Source: Fratercula arctica (lineage: Eukaryota > Chordata > Aves > Charadriiformes > Alcidae). From it: a stretch of DNA of 64,000 nucleotides. Positions within the stretch are counted from its first letter, which is position 1, and each line of letters starts with the position of its first letter. The DNA lies in contig CANTUZ010000002.1 of the NCBI GenBank assembly GCA_947846985.1, positions 58,174,885-58,238,884 of the forward strand. Direction: 5' to 3'. The translations under genes were made by a program, and so were the position numbers. Shown here in pieces: positions 26,111 to 38,145 of the stretch. Below the pieces are notes generated by a model, which did no database searches, was not told where the DNA came from, and was given only the letters and a program-made list of their open reading frames with translations.

Positions 26111-26833
26111 GTGAGGTGGGGAGAGCGCGGTTCTGCCCGCCTGCGGCGGCTCCGGCAGCCCTGGGGCGGCTGGTTCCCCCCCGGGAGGGCGGCGGGGGGA
26201 GGTTGGGGGTGGTCGGCCATCAGTCGCGACCTGGAGCCCCGTGGGCGGCGGGGGGGGCAGCCTTACCCAGCCGGGCTGGGGGGGTGGGAGGTGTTGTTAC
26301 AGTGTTCCTTTTGGGGTTAATGTCCTTGCCGGGCCGGGCTGGGCTCGCAAGCCGCCGGGCAGTTGCGCGGTCGGGAGTACGGGGGAGCGGCGGGGCCGGG
26401 CCGGGCGAAACCCGGCCGTGCTGCCTCGGGAGGTTGTCGGGGTGCAGGAGTTACGGGTGTTGGCAGCGACCTGGCTTGCTTTCTCCTTAATGTTTTGTTG
26501 CGGGAGCGGAAGAAAAAAGATTGTCTGTGGTGTGCTGGAGCCTGAGAGTAACGCGGGACCTGTAGGCAGGGGCACAAGCTGTTGGGAGCTGTCTCTCCCT
26601 AATGAACTGGGTAGCCCTCCTAGGGGCGGGGAACCTGCGCCTTTCAGTACGGGTTAAATGGAAGGTGTGGGTGGCTTTTTTTTATTTTGGATTTTCATTT
26701 TAAGTATCCTTCCGTGGACAGAACGTACGTTGCGAGGTAGATGTGCGGTGGCATCGGCTCAGGAGGAGCCGGCACCGAGCAGTGTGGTTAAACTTCTCGG
26801 AAAGGCTCAGTAGCGCAGCTTTAATAGTTACAG

Positions 26834-26860
26834 CAAACAAACAAACAAACAAAAAAAAAA
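26834..26860 (+). repeat. CAAA microsatellite
   Basis: About four and a half CAAA units followed by a run of A, just downstream of the CpG island. Confidence 0.9.
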
Positions 26861-27291
26861 TTAGCAGCTGACGTTAATTGGAGGGGGGATTTGTGCCACG
26901 CAGTTATGTCATGGGACTGGGAGATCAGCTCCTTTTTTAGCAGGCAGGATCCATAGATGTTTTCTTGGTCTCTCGGTCTTTGGTTCAGCCTTGGGGTTGG
27001 GTTGGGGCCAGGCTGGGGGGGCATAGGTAACCCCCCCTGGGACAAGTCCCTGGTGGGCACGCTGCCGTGTGCGGCTCCCGGCAGCAGGTTTGCCACTGCG
27101 CTCCAGTCATCACCAGGACACGTGCGGTGGCAGCGTGCCGGGGTGACTTCGGGAACGCTGGTGAGCTTGTCTAAGGTAAGGTACGTCTTTACATTCACAA
27201 AGCCCAGAGGCAGTCTAGCTGAAGGTGTCGGAGGGGTGCAGAGGTGTGTTGCCTCTGTTGATGGAGCAGTTTAGGCAGAAAATGAATATTT

Positions 27292-27328
27292 AAAAAAAAA
27301 AAAAAAAAACCAAAACCAAAAAAACAAC
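27292..27328 (+). repeat. Poly(A) and A/C low complexity
   Basis: A run of 18 A (27292-27309) followed by CCAAAACC and AAAAAAACAAC. No retrocopy body is visible to its left. Confidence 0.85.
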
Positions 27329-29692
27329 ATACCATGAAACCCATATATGGAAACCAGAGTGCTGGCTGTGTAATTATTGTTTTCAGTAATAGATATAATT
27401 CATGAAAATGATGTTTACTATGAGTTTATGCCACCTACACAGATGAACGATTTCTGGTATGTTGCCCACTATGTCATCCAGCATCATCCCATTAAAACAC
27501 TTAGATCAAAATCACCATTTAATGTAAATAAGTATAACTCTTTTAAAGTTAATTGGGCAGCCTCTCACTACCCCAGCTGTAAATCTGGCCCGGAACTGGG
27601 CCTGCGATTGCTCCTTGACTCTGCAGAAGCTCTTCAGAAAGCACGAATGGCAAAATGTCGATTAAGTGAAATGGGCACCAGCATTTCCCAGAGGGAATTT
27701 GTTCATCTGAGAGTGTGAAAGGCGTTGCCCCTTCAGGATCTGTTTGATTAGATGTTTCTGCTCTCTAGTGCATATTTTGCTGAGAAGGATCCTGAGTGCC
27801 TGAAAAAAGTAATTTGCATAAATCCTCTTTGGATGTAGTCCATGTTGCTGTTATTTAAGCTTTTATACTGGTTTTAATGGTGGGATTTTTCTTGCTTTTT
27901 ATTTTAATCTAGAATGTTTGTTTTGCCATCTGTTTTCGTGGATTTCTTTTTTTCTTTTCTGGCAGTACTTAGGATACCTTTTTAAATGAGATGCTATGTA
28001 AATAGGAGGTATTACAAATTGTTTTAAGTTGTACTCTATGGGGAAAAAAAGGCACAGAAACAAAACTCTGGGGGTTTAAATTACCGAATCGGAGACAGCT
28101 GGTTGTTTAGAAAGTTTTTAGCATTTTAAACTTTTGCTGTCTTCTGCATGAACTTCCATATTGGCTATTATCTGAAATAGCATTGTTACAATTGTTTTAA
28201 GTCTATTTGCAGCTTTGACATGATCTTAGTTAACATTTAACACAGTGTGAGCTGAGGAATATAATTTTCATTCGGCGTTTTGCAAAAGGCTTTGACTATT
28301 ATCCAAAAAATGGGGGAGGGGAGGGAGCCATGTAGCCCTAAAGAGAAATTTGCAGTAGTTTATTGATGTTTAAAGTTCTGTTTGCTTAAATTACCCAAAA
28401 TACTTGTTGCAAGACCTTCATGTATTTTCTGTCCGTGTGCATTTGCAAACATAATTTCTGGTTATGTTGGCAAAAGGAATAAACTCCTTCACAAGTAAAA
28501 ACAGACATCAAATTCTAGGTGGGTGTGAGTTTGGATGTGGGGAGTGTTTCTTTGTGGCTTTTGCGTTAGTCCTAGTCAGTCACTGACTGTGCTGGCACTC
28601 CTGTGGGGAAGTGATGGTTTGCTTTTCCTAATGTAAAGATAGAAGATGCAGAAGAGGGACTGAGGGACAGGAGAAGGCTCTTGTGTGTGCTGATGGGTGA
28701 TTTCACAAAGGGGACTGAAGCTATCGCTATCGAAGCGGGATTTACACATAAGAAATTGCTGGCTTTCGATGCCAGGACGCCGGTCTTTTTTCTAGAAGAG
28801 CTTGAGATACACTAGTTACAGAAACGCTCAGAGCACCGTGGTGATAGGAAAGAGGGATTAATTCTGAGTTTTCTTGTTTGACGAGGGTGTTCCACCATAA
28901 CCACAAAGACTTCCCATAATGGAAGAAAAATCTTCAACCCCAGGAGCCAGGAAACTCTGCTCTGAGAAGACCTTGTTGTTAGGGGAGAAAAGCCAAAGGT
29001 GCTGTGAGTTTTGCTCACAACTTAGTCACAGTTGAACAGTTTAACATGTAAGCTAAAATGAGGAACTTCTAAAGTGGATAACTTGACAGGTAATTTTGGT
29101 TCTTGCAGGAAGAAATGAACACTGTTGAACCTTCATCCATCTGTCTTTTTAAAATTAATTTGGCTACTTGAAGGTAGCAGTGTGTTGTTAACGGCAGTTG
29201 CCTGAAACGCCCTTTTTCACCAGGAGCCTGGATGTCTGGTAGACCCGTAGTACTGGGGTTTGTGATTTCAACATTCACAAATAGCCAGCAGTCTGGCTCA
29301 CTAGCGTAGCTCGTGGTTCTACTGACAGGATTGTGTTTTGTCTCCATTTTCTATGAATAGATGGCTCACAATTTTATGGAAGGCTTTGAGGAGGGTCCTT
29401 AAAGTGATGTCTCTTTGGGGCATGTATCCAGTTTTTCTGCTTTTATTTTATCAGACAGCCTAAGGGCTTTGACTGTCTGAGCTTAAATGTGACTTTAATG
29501 AATCGTGTTGTCTTTGGGATGGGGAAAAAAATAAAACCAAACAAGCAGTCCCCCCCCGTCCCCTTGATGATGAAGAGAGCTTATTTTCAGCCTGAAGGAG
29601 GGCACCAGAGTATCTCTGCGTGGCTTACTTCTCAGATTTAGTGCTTGCTTTTCCTCCCACAAGCTGTAGAAGTGCTGGTTGGAAGAGAGCTG

Positions 29693-29785
29693 GATGGGGG
29701 AGGCTCAATTCAAGGATGGGGGAGGCTCAATTCAAGGATGGGGGAGGCTCAATTCAAGGATGGGGGAGGCTCAATTCAAGGATGG
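29693..29785 (+). repeat. Minisatellite, 22-bp unit, four identical copies
   Basis: Four perfect head-to-tail copies of a 22-bp unit beginning GATGGGGGAGG and ending CTCAATTCAAG occupy 29693-29714, 29715-29736, 29737-29758 and 29759-29780, followed by a five-base start of a further copy. The perfect identity means recent expansion, so copy number probably varies between individuals. G5AGG in each unit gives regularly spaced G runs. Confidence 0.97.
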
Positions 29786-30917
29786 CTGAACAGAGCTGTT
29801 TAAGCCCAGTAGAGGACCCTGCCTGTGCTGCAGTGGTAATAAAGAAGGTGTTTTATTGTTACTGCTGCTGAGTAGCTTGCTGGGTAGCCTCAACTTTCAA
29901 AACTGTTGAATAATTTTATGTGCCTAAGCTTCTGGTTGGCCCATATGGCGTGTCCAGAGGAACCTAGGAGCTAAAGCAACTGCCTGAATATTTAAGTCAA
30001 GCTTTTTAGGGCTTTGTATTAAGATAAGGTGAGACCTGTGGAAGTCGCTGTAGGTGGTGTGAGGTGTAGGTGAGAATCCCACCACGAAGGTTTCCACAAA
30101 GCTTAGATCATTGCTTTTGGAAATACTAGCATTGATATTTCTACATGCTCAGTTTCTCATTACTAAGAATTATAATGTGGAAGCCGATAAAAATACTGAT
30201 AATTGGATGGTTGGAAAAAAAGCAATCAATTTAGTCCTCTTCTTGTTAATTTGTCTGATGAAAGATACTACAAAAGAGTCAAGTGTCTGGTTTTTTTTTA
30301 AATGAATGAAAGAATGGACATGCTGGATGAACAGGAAGATGTGTTATCTTGAAATAAAATTCAAACACTCCCAACAGTCTGTCATACAAGATTTGTTTAA
30401 ATAAAAGCAGATTTGGCTAGTGCTTCTTAGTTGGGTAACTGCTGTGTGGAGCTTTTTAGTATTATTTTTGTAAGTGGACTTCAACAGGACAGATTTTTAG
30501 GTTTCTCTTATTTGCTAAATCTCTGTCCTTCCTGAAGAGGTTTTTTTTGTGTTGGGTTTTTTTTTTTTAAAGTCCTTGTAGAAACAAGCACATTAAGACT
30601 GGTGGGTTTACCCATATTAAAGAAAAAACACCAGATTTTGATCATAGTAGGCACAGGCAGAGTTCAAGAAGTTTTGAGGACTATGGGGACCCCCCTCCCT
30701 CCACCCCGGTTTCTGTTATTTTTTTCTATCCCTTAGCTGTCAGGTTTTCCTTTATATATGTATTACAGGAATGTGTGTACCCTTGAATGTATGAATGTGC
30801 ATGCACATCAGGGTTGTTGTCTCTATGGTGTCCCGCTCTGTGGAATCCCACTGATACTGTCCCATTGATGTTATAACTCCTGTGGGTGTTGCGTCAGTGG
30901 GTGATGGTGGGAATAAT

Positions 30918-31081
30918 CTTGTCAAAACCAACGGGGGAAAGTCTATGACAAAAATTCTGCAAGGGGGTTGTTTGTGTAGATGTGTCCACTAACCCTCCTC
31001 TTGTCAAAACCAATGGGGGAAAGTCTCATGACAAAAATTCTGCAAGGGGGTTGTTTGTGTAGATGTGTCCACTAACCCTCT
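30918..31081 (+). repeat. Near-perfect tandem duplication, 82-bp unit
   Basis: The segment starting CTTGTCAAAACCAA at 30918 recurs at 31000. Both copies run through AAAAATTCTGCAAGGGGG and TAGATGTGTCCACTAACCCTC. I see only a C/T change, a one-base insertion in the second copy (TCTATG versus TCTCATG) and a small difference at the far end. The copies must be young or under gene conversion. Confidence 0.95.
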
Positions 31082-34000
31082 CCTGCTTGTTAGTTTTAAT
31101 TATGTAAGGGTTTAGCAGCTTAAACAATTTTTGGTGGTGTTTTTTTTTCCTTACCCTCTTGCAGCCAATTGGAAAGCAGTTATTGCATTGCTGAGTGAAG
31201 GCAGGAAAGAGCTTACTTATGATTTATAGTTTGGGGATCCAACTGGTGCTGGCAAGTCTTCCCTGCCTCTTGACAGCAGCGAGATGGGCTGTGATTTTCA
31301 GGCAGGAGGACTGAGCTTGCACACTTTTCTCACTTTGCTCCTGCTGAGGAAGAGACGGATTTGTGTCCTCTGTGGGAAGGGAACGGTGGCCGAGTGCCAT
31401 TTGCGTCCTCTAAGGGGAGGTGCGAATAGCTATGTGCCGGTTCTTTTTTCATCAGAAAAAGCATCTATAAAACCTGATCATATTTTTTACAGCAGTCACA
31501 AATGTTTAGCACCTTCCGTTACGCTTTCTGTATAAAAGGGAAGTCTCTGACTCTTTTATCTCGATATGTTCCACTCAGCTAATGCAGGTGTCTGGAAGGA
31601 TGTGTTAAACTTGACTAAAGCAAGCCTTGAGACTTCAACTGCTCTTTGAAAAGGGATTTAGCTAAAATCAGTGATAAAAGGCTCAGTGGAAACTGTCTTT
31701 GGTTTAATGCAAATTTATTTTGGTTTACTCCATTACAAAAGAAGCTTAGGAAAACTGGAATGAGCGTGCCCACGTATAGGTTTGCTCTGCTCATCGGTGT
31801 AGGCTGAGTTTACAGGCAAGAACAGATTAATGCCCAAGTTTATGCTACAGAATTTAAAATTAAAATTTCTTATTTCTTGCTGAGATAAGGTGGTTACTGA
31901 GGTACTTTAGGTCTGTTGTGATGTAAAGTAAAATCCATATAAATAAAAAAAAAATTACAGAAAGGTAACATTTCTGAATTTTTAAGCCTAATTTTTGAAA
32001 ATGCTGCATTGCTTTATATCCTCAGCAATGAAGCTGTTTCCACAGTTTTTGTGTTTTGCTGAATGCTTTGTTGAAATACTGTTGGGGTTTATTATGGCAA
32101 ATACAAACTTTCTTCTGACTAACAAGAGGCAAAGCCTTTCTAAAACAACAATTTTTTCTTTGCTCAAATAGTGCCTCTCGAGCAACAAATGTTAGGTCTG
32201 TCTGAAGGCTGGGGGTACAGCCTGGGATCATAGGTGTTAAACAGCACTTCCAAGACAAGGGAAAGATAAAGTCTTAAATAGTGGATATTATCACTTTCCT
32301 GACATCAGTAAGTTAATACATGAGATAAAATTTCATGCCTGGTATTTCGAGGGAGCATGAGAGGGGAGTCTGGGTTTGTTGAATGTTTCCTTTTTCTTTT
32401 CTTCTTGTTTTCTTTTTTCTTTTTCTTTTTGAGAACAATGTATCTTGACAGGTTTCTCACATATTAAGTGGAAAATTTTTCACTGCTGAGTTAAAAATGT
32501 CTTTCTTCTCAAGTGTGTCTTCAGCTTCGCACTAAATAGGTGTTAACCTGTGTTTTAAATAACTCGACTAAAAATGTCTTCCTCTTTCTCGATGACTCAG
32601 CTTTCAGTCTGGTAGATTTTTAGAAGGAAAGGATTTAGCAAGAAGTGGTTTCTAATCTGGGTCTGATCCAATGCAGAGGTGGGCTGTTGCTGGCAAGGGT
32701 GGTCCCTAACCCCTCATTCTGCTGGCTGTGTGCTGCCACAGGTCTAGTGACTATGTGGCTGTGGAGGAATCAAATCAACCCACTGATGCTATGGAAGACT
32801 AAGCCACCAAAAAGAGGATGGGGAAAAAATTGAGAGGGAATAGTTCCATTGATTCAGCAGAAGTCTGTGCAGTGGTAGTGTCATGAAACTTGCTGCAAGG
32901 GAGGAGAAGGGAATGTATGGTTTGGAGTGGAACTGCCCGTTTTGGTAGCATGCTTGTTTTAGTACATTAAATGTCACCTAATGGGAGTTACAGGACAGAC
33001 AGTACTGCATTGGCAACAGCCTCCCAGCCTTTTTTGTCTGTGGGGCAGGAGAGGGTTGTGGCTGCAGACCACACCCCCAGGGAAGGTCCGCCATCAGCTG
33101 CAGTGTGGCAGGGACCATTGTCCTCTAGTCTAGCTGGTGGGTAACTGTGAACTCAGCAGTCCTCCAGTGTGCCATTTCCTCTGTCTCCCTTGTCTGGAGG
33201 TCTAGGGAAAAAAAAAACAAACAACCCGTTTTGGCTGTATCCCTTTCATTGTTAGTAACCATGATGTGATCTGCATCTTAGGTTCAAAGTTAGGTGACAG
33301 TAGAAAGCGGCTGTTTTGGGAGGGTGCTGAAGCAGAGTGGTGGGAGGGTGCCCTGACTTCAGTCCTGGCTGCACTTGAGCCTTCTGTATGCAGCCTGTTC
33401 CTTTCCTGCGAGAGCGGGAATGATGGTGTGCCGGTTGGCTTAGTTTCCCGCCTCTGATGTTGGTGGGCATCATGCAACCAAGTAGCTGGCAATACTTTTG
33501 AGGGTGGATCCTTCCTTCTCAGGTCTTGAGCTGATGGAATTGGAGGTGAGGATCATGGACGCCAAGTATGCAGCCCATACCTGTACAAATCTGTGTTTCC
33601 AACACACTAAGTTAAGGCAAGTACATTTAATGTATTTTTATGCCTTTCTAGTTAAATGCATTCCAGTCTGTTTGGATCCTTCCTCAGAGGAGGAGGAACT
33701 GGAGAACCCTGAAATGAAATTATTATGAGAGGAAGGTGAGTGAGCATGTGGGAGGGCGACAGGGATCTCATTGACAGCAGACTGAAGACCATGGGCAGCA
33801 CGTGTTTCAAGAGCCTTAACACTTGATGTGAGAGGAGTATTTTGTTGCACATGTTTGTCTTCTTGTGGCTCAATGGCACTGACACCTAAGGGAGGGTGAT
33901 GCTTTTGTATACCTAGTCTGCTTAGCTTGGTGTTGGCAGCAGGGACAGACTTGTGCTACCATAGGGTTAAGAGCTGGTAGTGTGCCTGTGATCTAGAAGG

Positions 34001-36183
34001 TTTAAGTCTTCAAGAAACTAGGAGCTCTGTCATTGAATGTATATTAGCAAAGAAAAAAAAAAAAGCTAATGGCTGGAGTAGCAAAGGCAGGCTTGTTTTT
34101 AAGCTACTGTGAACTTGGGTTTTTTGCTGGCACATTTGTGTCAGTTTGCACCTGATGAATGTAGATAGGCCAAGGACATTCTCTTGTGTGTCCTGGCCTG
34201 CGTAGTCTGCATTTCTCCCTTTCTGGACAGGAGGCATGCCTTAGCTAACCCGAGAAGTCTAGTTGTTTATACCACCCTGGTTTTAGTACAATCCCTTTAG
34301 TGTAGACGCAACAGATTGAAATTAAAGTGCTTGTACCGCACAGTGACTCCTGTTTAGGCATGACGGTATGATAACAGGCAGTGTAGCAGTCTCTACCTGG
34401 GGGATTGCCCGGGTGTAACTCAGTGATTCACTTCTCCCAGTTTTATTAAATCTCTTCACTGAAGTGGATAGAAAACCTGTTAACGTGGCAGATTCCTTTT
34501 AGCTTTCCCCGCAATATCTCTGTAAATGCAGAAAGTTGGTGCAGGCGCTTCTCACTGTGGCAGGTGACTGTGAGCGTGCTTCAGCTCTTGGTGTGAGAAC
34601 CAGGCAAGGATGAGTCAAGCGAGTGTTTTCTTTCATTTGTGCTTCTCAAAGGAAAAATGCATTGCTCATTGCTACAGATAATTATCTCAATGCTGGTGTA
34701 AGTTAGATCCGGGAATTCGCTGGCTGGCTCTCTTCAGTGTGAGTTTCCAGCTCAGGGCCCTATTTCCCCACCACATTTGGAGCAGTGAGTTCAACCCAGT
34801 ACAGGAAGGGTAATGGGTGTAAAAGTCCTCTTTCATTTATTCAAATACCATTAAGTTTGGCAGGATTTCCCATGGACTTTTACATTGTTAGCTTTTCTTT
34901 GTAAGGCTGACATGAGCTGCTCCTAGCTTGAGTGCTGTCTTGATTATCCCAAAGAAATATACCCAGTGAGAATCATGGTTTTCAGTGGTTTGAGCAGCAA
35001 TAGTGCTGAGGATGCCTGCTGTTCCTGAGCTATCAGCAGTGCTGTTGTGATGGGCACTACCATGTGCAATGGGGTTTTGCATGACGGACCCCTGTTCCAC
35101 TCTGGTCTGCTTTTTGACTGAGGCAACTCGCATCTCCAGGCTGTCATACAGAAGTAATACTAGCTTATGGGATTGGGTTAAACCTGTTCAGAACTGGGTC
35201 ATCCGGTAGTTTGAGATAGTGTAAGATAACATTAAGATGCTTCGTTATTTTTTTTCTATAACTGAAATGATAGTAGTCTTTATTCCCAAAGTTGTGCATG
35301 TGTCTCCCTGCATAAAGCACATCATGCCACGCTAAGGCTGGGGGTTTGCCTGTGTATTGCTTGGGATGGCTTGTATTTCTAGGGACACTACGTAGCAGAG
35401 GAGGCAGTAAATGCCAAATAATGGCCAAATACTACCAGTTGCGTAACCCTGAGAAAAAGCTAAGGCAGACGCCTTTGGATTTGAGTGTCATTTGGAAGAG
35501 GTGAATTGAGATCAAAGTCGTTACTTTGTTCTGTCTTCTGCTCCTTTGGTATTTACAAAACTAGGACTTGGCTTTTTAGCAGTGTTAATGCCTTGCTGTT
35601 GAGGGGCTTCAGAGTTTTGGATTTTTCCCTTAATGGCAACAGTGTGCAGCTAGCTGAGCTTAATGCCAGACTCGTAGCATGGTAATGGAAAAGTGTCCCA
35701 GGATTCGCAGGTGATCTGCAGATCTCAGAGGCTGTATTTTCTGAAATCCAGGACTTAAATTGTGCTTCTCACTTACTGCAGGTAGCACTTTTGATGCTGG
35801 CTTATTAAAGCACTAGGTGAATGTTAGTAAATTGGGTCTCGTTACACCCTGTAGCTGGCAATTGTCAGTGTAGATGTCTGCAGTGTTCCTAGAAGGCATT
35901 GGATGACATCCTGAAAATGCTCTAGGAGATGCACTGGGGTATGCCCAAAATCTTCCAGTGGGTGAAACTTCCTGGAGTGACTGTGCTGACCCATGCTGCC
36001 AGCTCCCCATGTATGTGCCCATCATGAGGTGCCCTGCAGGAACCCATTTTGGTTGAAGCTTCACCTGGCTTTCCCTGTGCATGGGAAACTGTGGGCATGG
36101 CCATGGCGCAAAGCCAGGAGCATTTGGATTAAGCTTGTTTTAATTCTGTAGTAATCTTGACCTCCTATTTTATTAAAGCACTA
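31082..36183. other. Intronic stretch without supported features
   Basis: Ordinary unique sequence with a T-rich CTTTT-type patch at about 32390-32430. A pyrimidine tract with AG at 31163-31164 and a CAG...GTGAGG pair around 33523-33547 look exon-like but lead to in-frame stops in the phase needed after exon 1. Confidence 0.5.
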
Positions 36184-36262
36184 ATCCTGGGCCCCTTCCA
36201 AAGCCCATTAAAAGTCAATGGAGACATCCCACTTCCTTCTAGCGAGTGCTGGGTCAGGCTGC
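36184..36262. repeat. Relic of an ancient amniote repeat, related to 14532-14600
   Basis: CCAAAGCCCATTAAAAGTCAATGGAG-type sequence followed after a gap by GTGCTGGGTCAGGC resembles the old repeat whose copies read CAAAGCCCATTGAAGTCAATGG and end GGATCAGGC. It is diverged, and family assignment is by recollection of form only. Confidence 0.4.
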
Positions 36263-37500
36263 CTGGAGGGTACTGGACACCTTTGACTTTGGCATCTCAA
36301 CCAAGGTCATCTCTGCTCCGTGCATCTTCTGGAACAGTACGCGCAGGGCTGCTTGTGCCTCCCCCAGGCTGAAGGTACATGTTTATACATTGCTGCTTCT
36401 GAAAAGCTCGGTTGCTTTGAGTTGGCTCTTGCTGTCGCTCATCGGTGTACCTGTGGTAGCCAGCCTGCCCGCCCACGGTGCTGCTGGTGCAGCTCTCCTT
36501 GGGGAAGGAGCTACTTCAGCCGGCCGTGGTTGCCCTCCGTGTTGCATAAGGAGAAGAGCATCGTAGTGATTATATAAAAGAGATTATGTAACTGGGTAAT
36601 TTGGTAATCGCCTCTCCGGTGAACGCTAAGAATAGCTTGTGAATATGCATTTATTTCTGTGATAGCCATCCACAGTGATTAAGCTCTGGAAACTGCAGGT
36701 GCCGGGCGGCAGTGTGTTTGCACTGAGACTCCCCAGCTCTGTCACCCCTATGCCTCTCTGGTGAGACACGTCAGCTCCTATTCCCCTTGCCCCGTAGCGT
36801 GTTGCGACCTGCTACGCAGGTATGGTGAAGGTATAAAACTGCTCTGACTGTAAGTTGTCTTGGCTCTTGATGAACCCGCGCTAGCTGTTGGTGGCATCCT
36901 TATGATGGCATGCAATTCATAGGCAGAGCAGGTGATGGAGGAGGAAACACTTGTTGCTTCTCCATGAATTTGGGCTGGTTTTGCTTTGTCTTGCTTCCCA
37001 GAGTATCTTTTTTTGTGCTGAAGTTGCCAATACCACCTCGTGAGGTGTCAAGGGGGTGCTGGACAACTTCCAGGATTCCGGTGAGGAGCAAGGAGCCTCC
37101 TGGCTTGGTTTGAGCTGACTGAGAAGACCATGTGTGCTTCAGCCCGGCTCCTACCTGCATCTCTGCTTGTGGGTTTATCCCTCACTTGCAGAGGGGAAGG
37201 TGGCTCACGAAAAGATCAGGTGCAGCCAAAGCCAGCAAGAGCTCCTGTAGTGCTAATTGAAGTCTTCGGGGAGAAACTGGGGAGGAGATTGGTGCAGTTC
37301 CTTGCAGTCTCTTAGCCCCAAGAAGGTTGTGTTGGGGGTGACCTAAGGATAGCTTGGGAGAAGCGTAGAAGAGGCTGCAGTGGGGGAGGAAGCGAGCAAA
37401 AGGAACTCACTGGTGATTCATCTGGGAGCATCAATCCTGGCTCTGAAAATGTGTGCGCAGTTCTCAGTTTGACTACTGGAGTCTGGGCAGCTGCTGGGGG

Positions 37501-37546
37501 TTTTTTTTGTTTGTGTTTTCTTTTTTTTGTTTTTGTTTTTTTTTTT
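37501..37546 (+). repeat. T-rich low complexity
   Basis: T runs interrupted by single G and C bases (TTTG/TTTTG/TTTTC), directly left of the LINE fossil at 37600-38145. Confidence 0.85.
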
Positions 37547-37599
37547 CTGGCTTCCCCTATTCTTGCTTTTGTGAGTTTTTAATTTTCCCTTCTGTACAC

Positions 37600-38145
37600 T
37601 GTCCTGAAGGTATAGTTGCCACCTTTTCTCGTTGCTTCAGCCACATCATCTTCTCTACCTTGAATTGTTTTATTGGCTCCTCGTCTCTTGCTGCCTGAAG
37701 CTCAAGCTGTTTAACCTTATCTTCAAGCTGCCACATAATCCTCTCTCCACCTACAGCTCTCACCTGGTTTCCTCCTCCCGGCCTTGCTCTGGACCATCAT
37801 CCCTCCCTTCTTGGCTTAGAATGGCTTTCTTCTTTCTTTTGCATGTCATTGAATTCATGATTTGCAATAGTTTCCACTTCCTTGGCTGCTGAGTCCCTGT
37901 TGTCTTTTTAAAATGCTTTAACTTTTTCTGTACTTTCCTCTTCTTTTTCTTTTCTAGGCTTTCTTCAGTCCCATCTATGATTCAGCCCTGGCACATCCAC
38001 TTCCCACATGGACTTTGCCTCTCCCATCATTTCTTTACTTTCCCCTATTTGCAAAGGGAAGGACCATGCCATCTGCACTTAAAAGTGCCCTGTAAATCCG
38101 TTTCTTGTGTGTTGCAATTAAGTGTTAAAAAATAATAAAAAATCC
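37600..38145 (+). mobile_element. Ancient L2-like LINE fossil, 3' portion
   Basis: A broken plus-strand frame around 37664-37760 reads LFYWLLVS, then LKLKLFNLIFKL, then a STYSSHLVS segment. This matches in order the L2/CR1-clade reverse-transcriptase pattern HWLPV, then FKL-LL-FKAL, then YLSDLL. Further right, AAAGGGAAGGACCATGCC (about 38053) resembles the GGGCAGGGACCATG block before the 3' end of such elements, and an A-rich AATAATAAAAAA segment ends near 38141. The pyrimidine-rich strand and position order agree. It is far too decayed to be active. CR1-like rather than L2 is possible. Confidence 0.5.

Larger units (their letters stand above)
25420..26480 (+). promoter_or_regulatory. CpG-island promoter, TATA-less
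   Basis: CpG density and GC content jump sharply from about 25420 and fall off after about 26480, in contrast to the AT-rich surroundings. GC boxes (CCGCCCC or GGGCGG types) occur at 25634-25656 and 25721-25740 and elsewhere. I see no TATA box in the usual place, as is typical of broadly expressed or developmental vertebrate promoters. The plus-strand exon 1 below fits inside it. Antisense (divergent) transcription from the same island is possible. Long open frames on both strands here are a by-product of high GC. Confidence 0.9.

Noticed and set aside
25552..26220. A 222-codon minus-strand open frame across the CpG island
   Set aside because: It is Pro/Arg/Gly/Ala-rich low complexity with no domain. 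Such frames arise where GC is high and stops are rare, and it overlaps the supported plus-strand exon.
31140..31230. Good polypyrimidine acceptor (AG at 31163-31164) with a short open frame
   Set aside because: In phase 0 it meets TGA after nine codons. The frame that stays open lacks a donor before its stop.
33511..33550. A 23-base CAG...GTGAGG micro-exon-like segment
   Set aside because: In phase 0 it contains TGA. Very short acceptor-donor pairs occur by chance.
37910..37990. Strong polypyrimidine acceptor ending TTTTCTAG
   Set aside because: It lies inside the LINE fossil, whose plus strand is pyrimidine-rich throughout, and no open frame follows.
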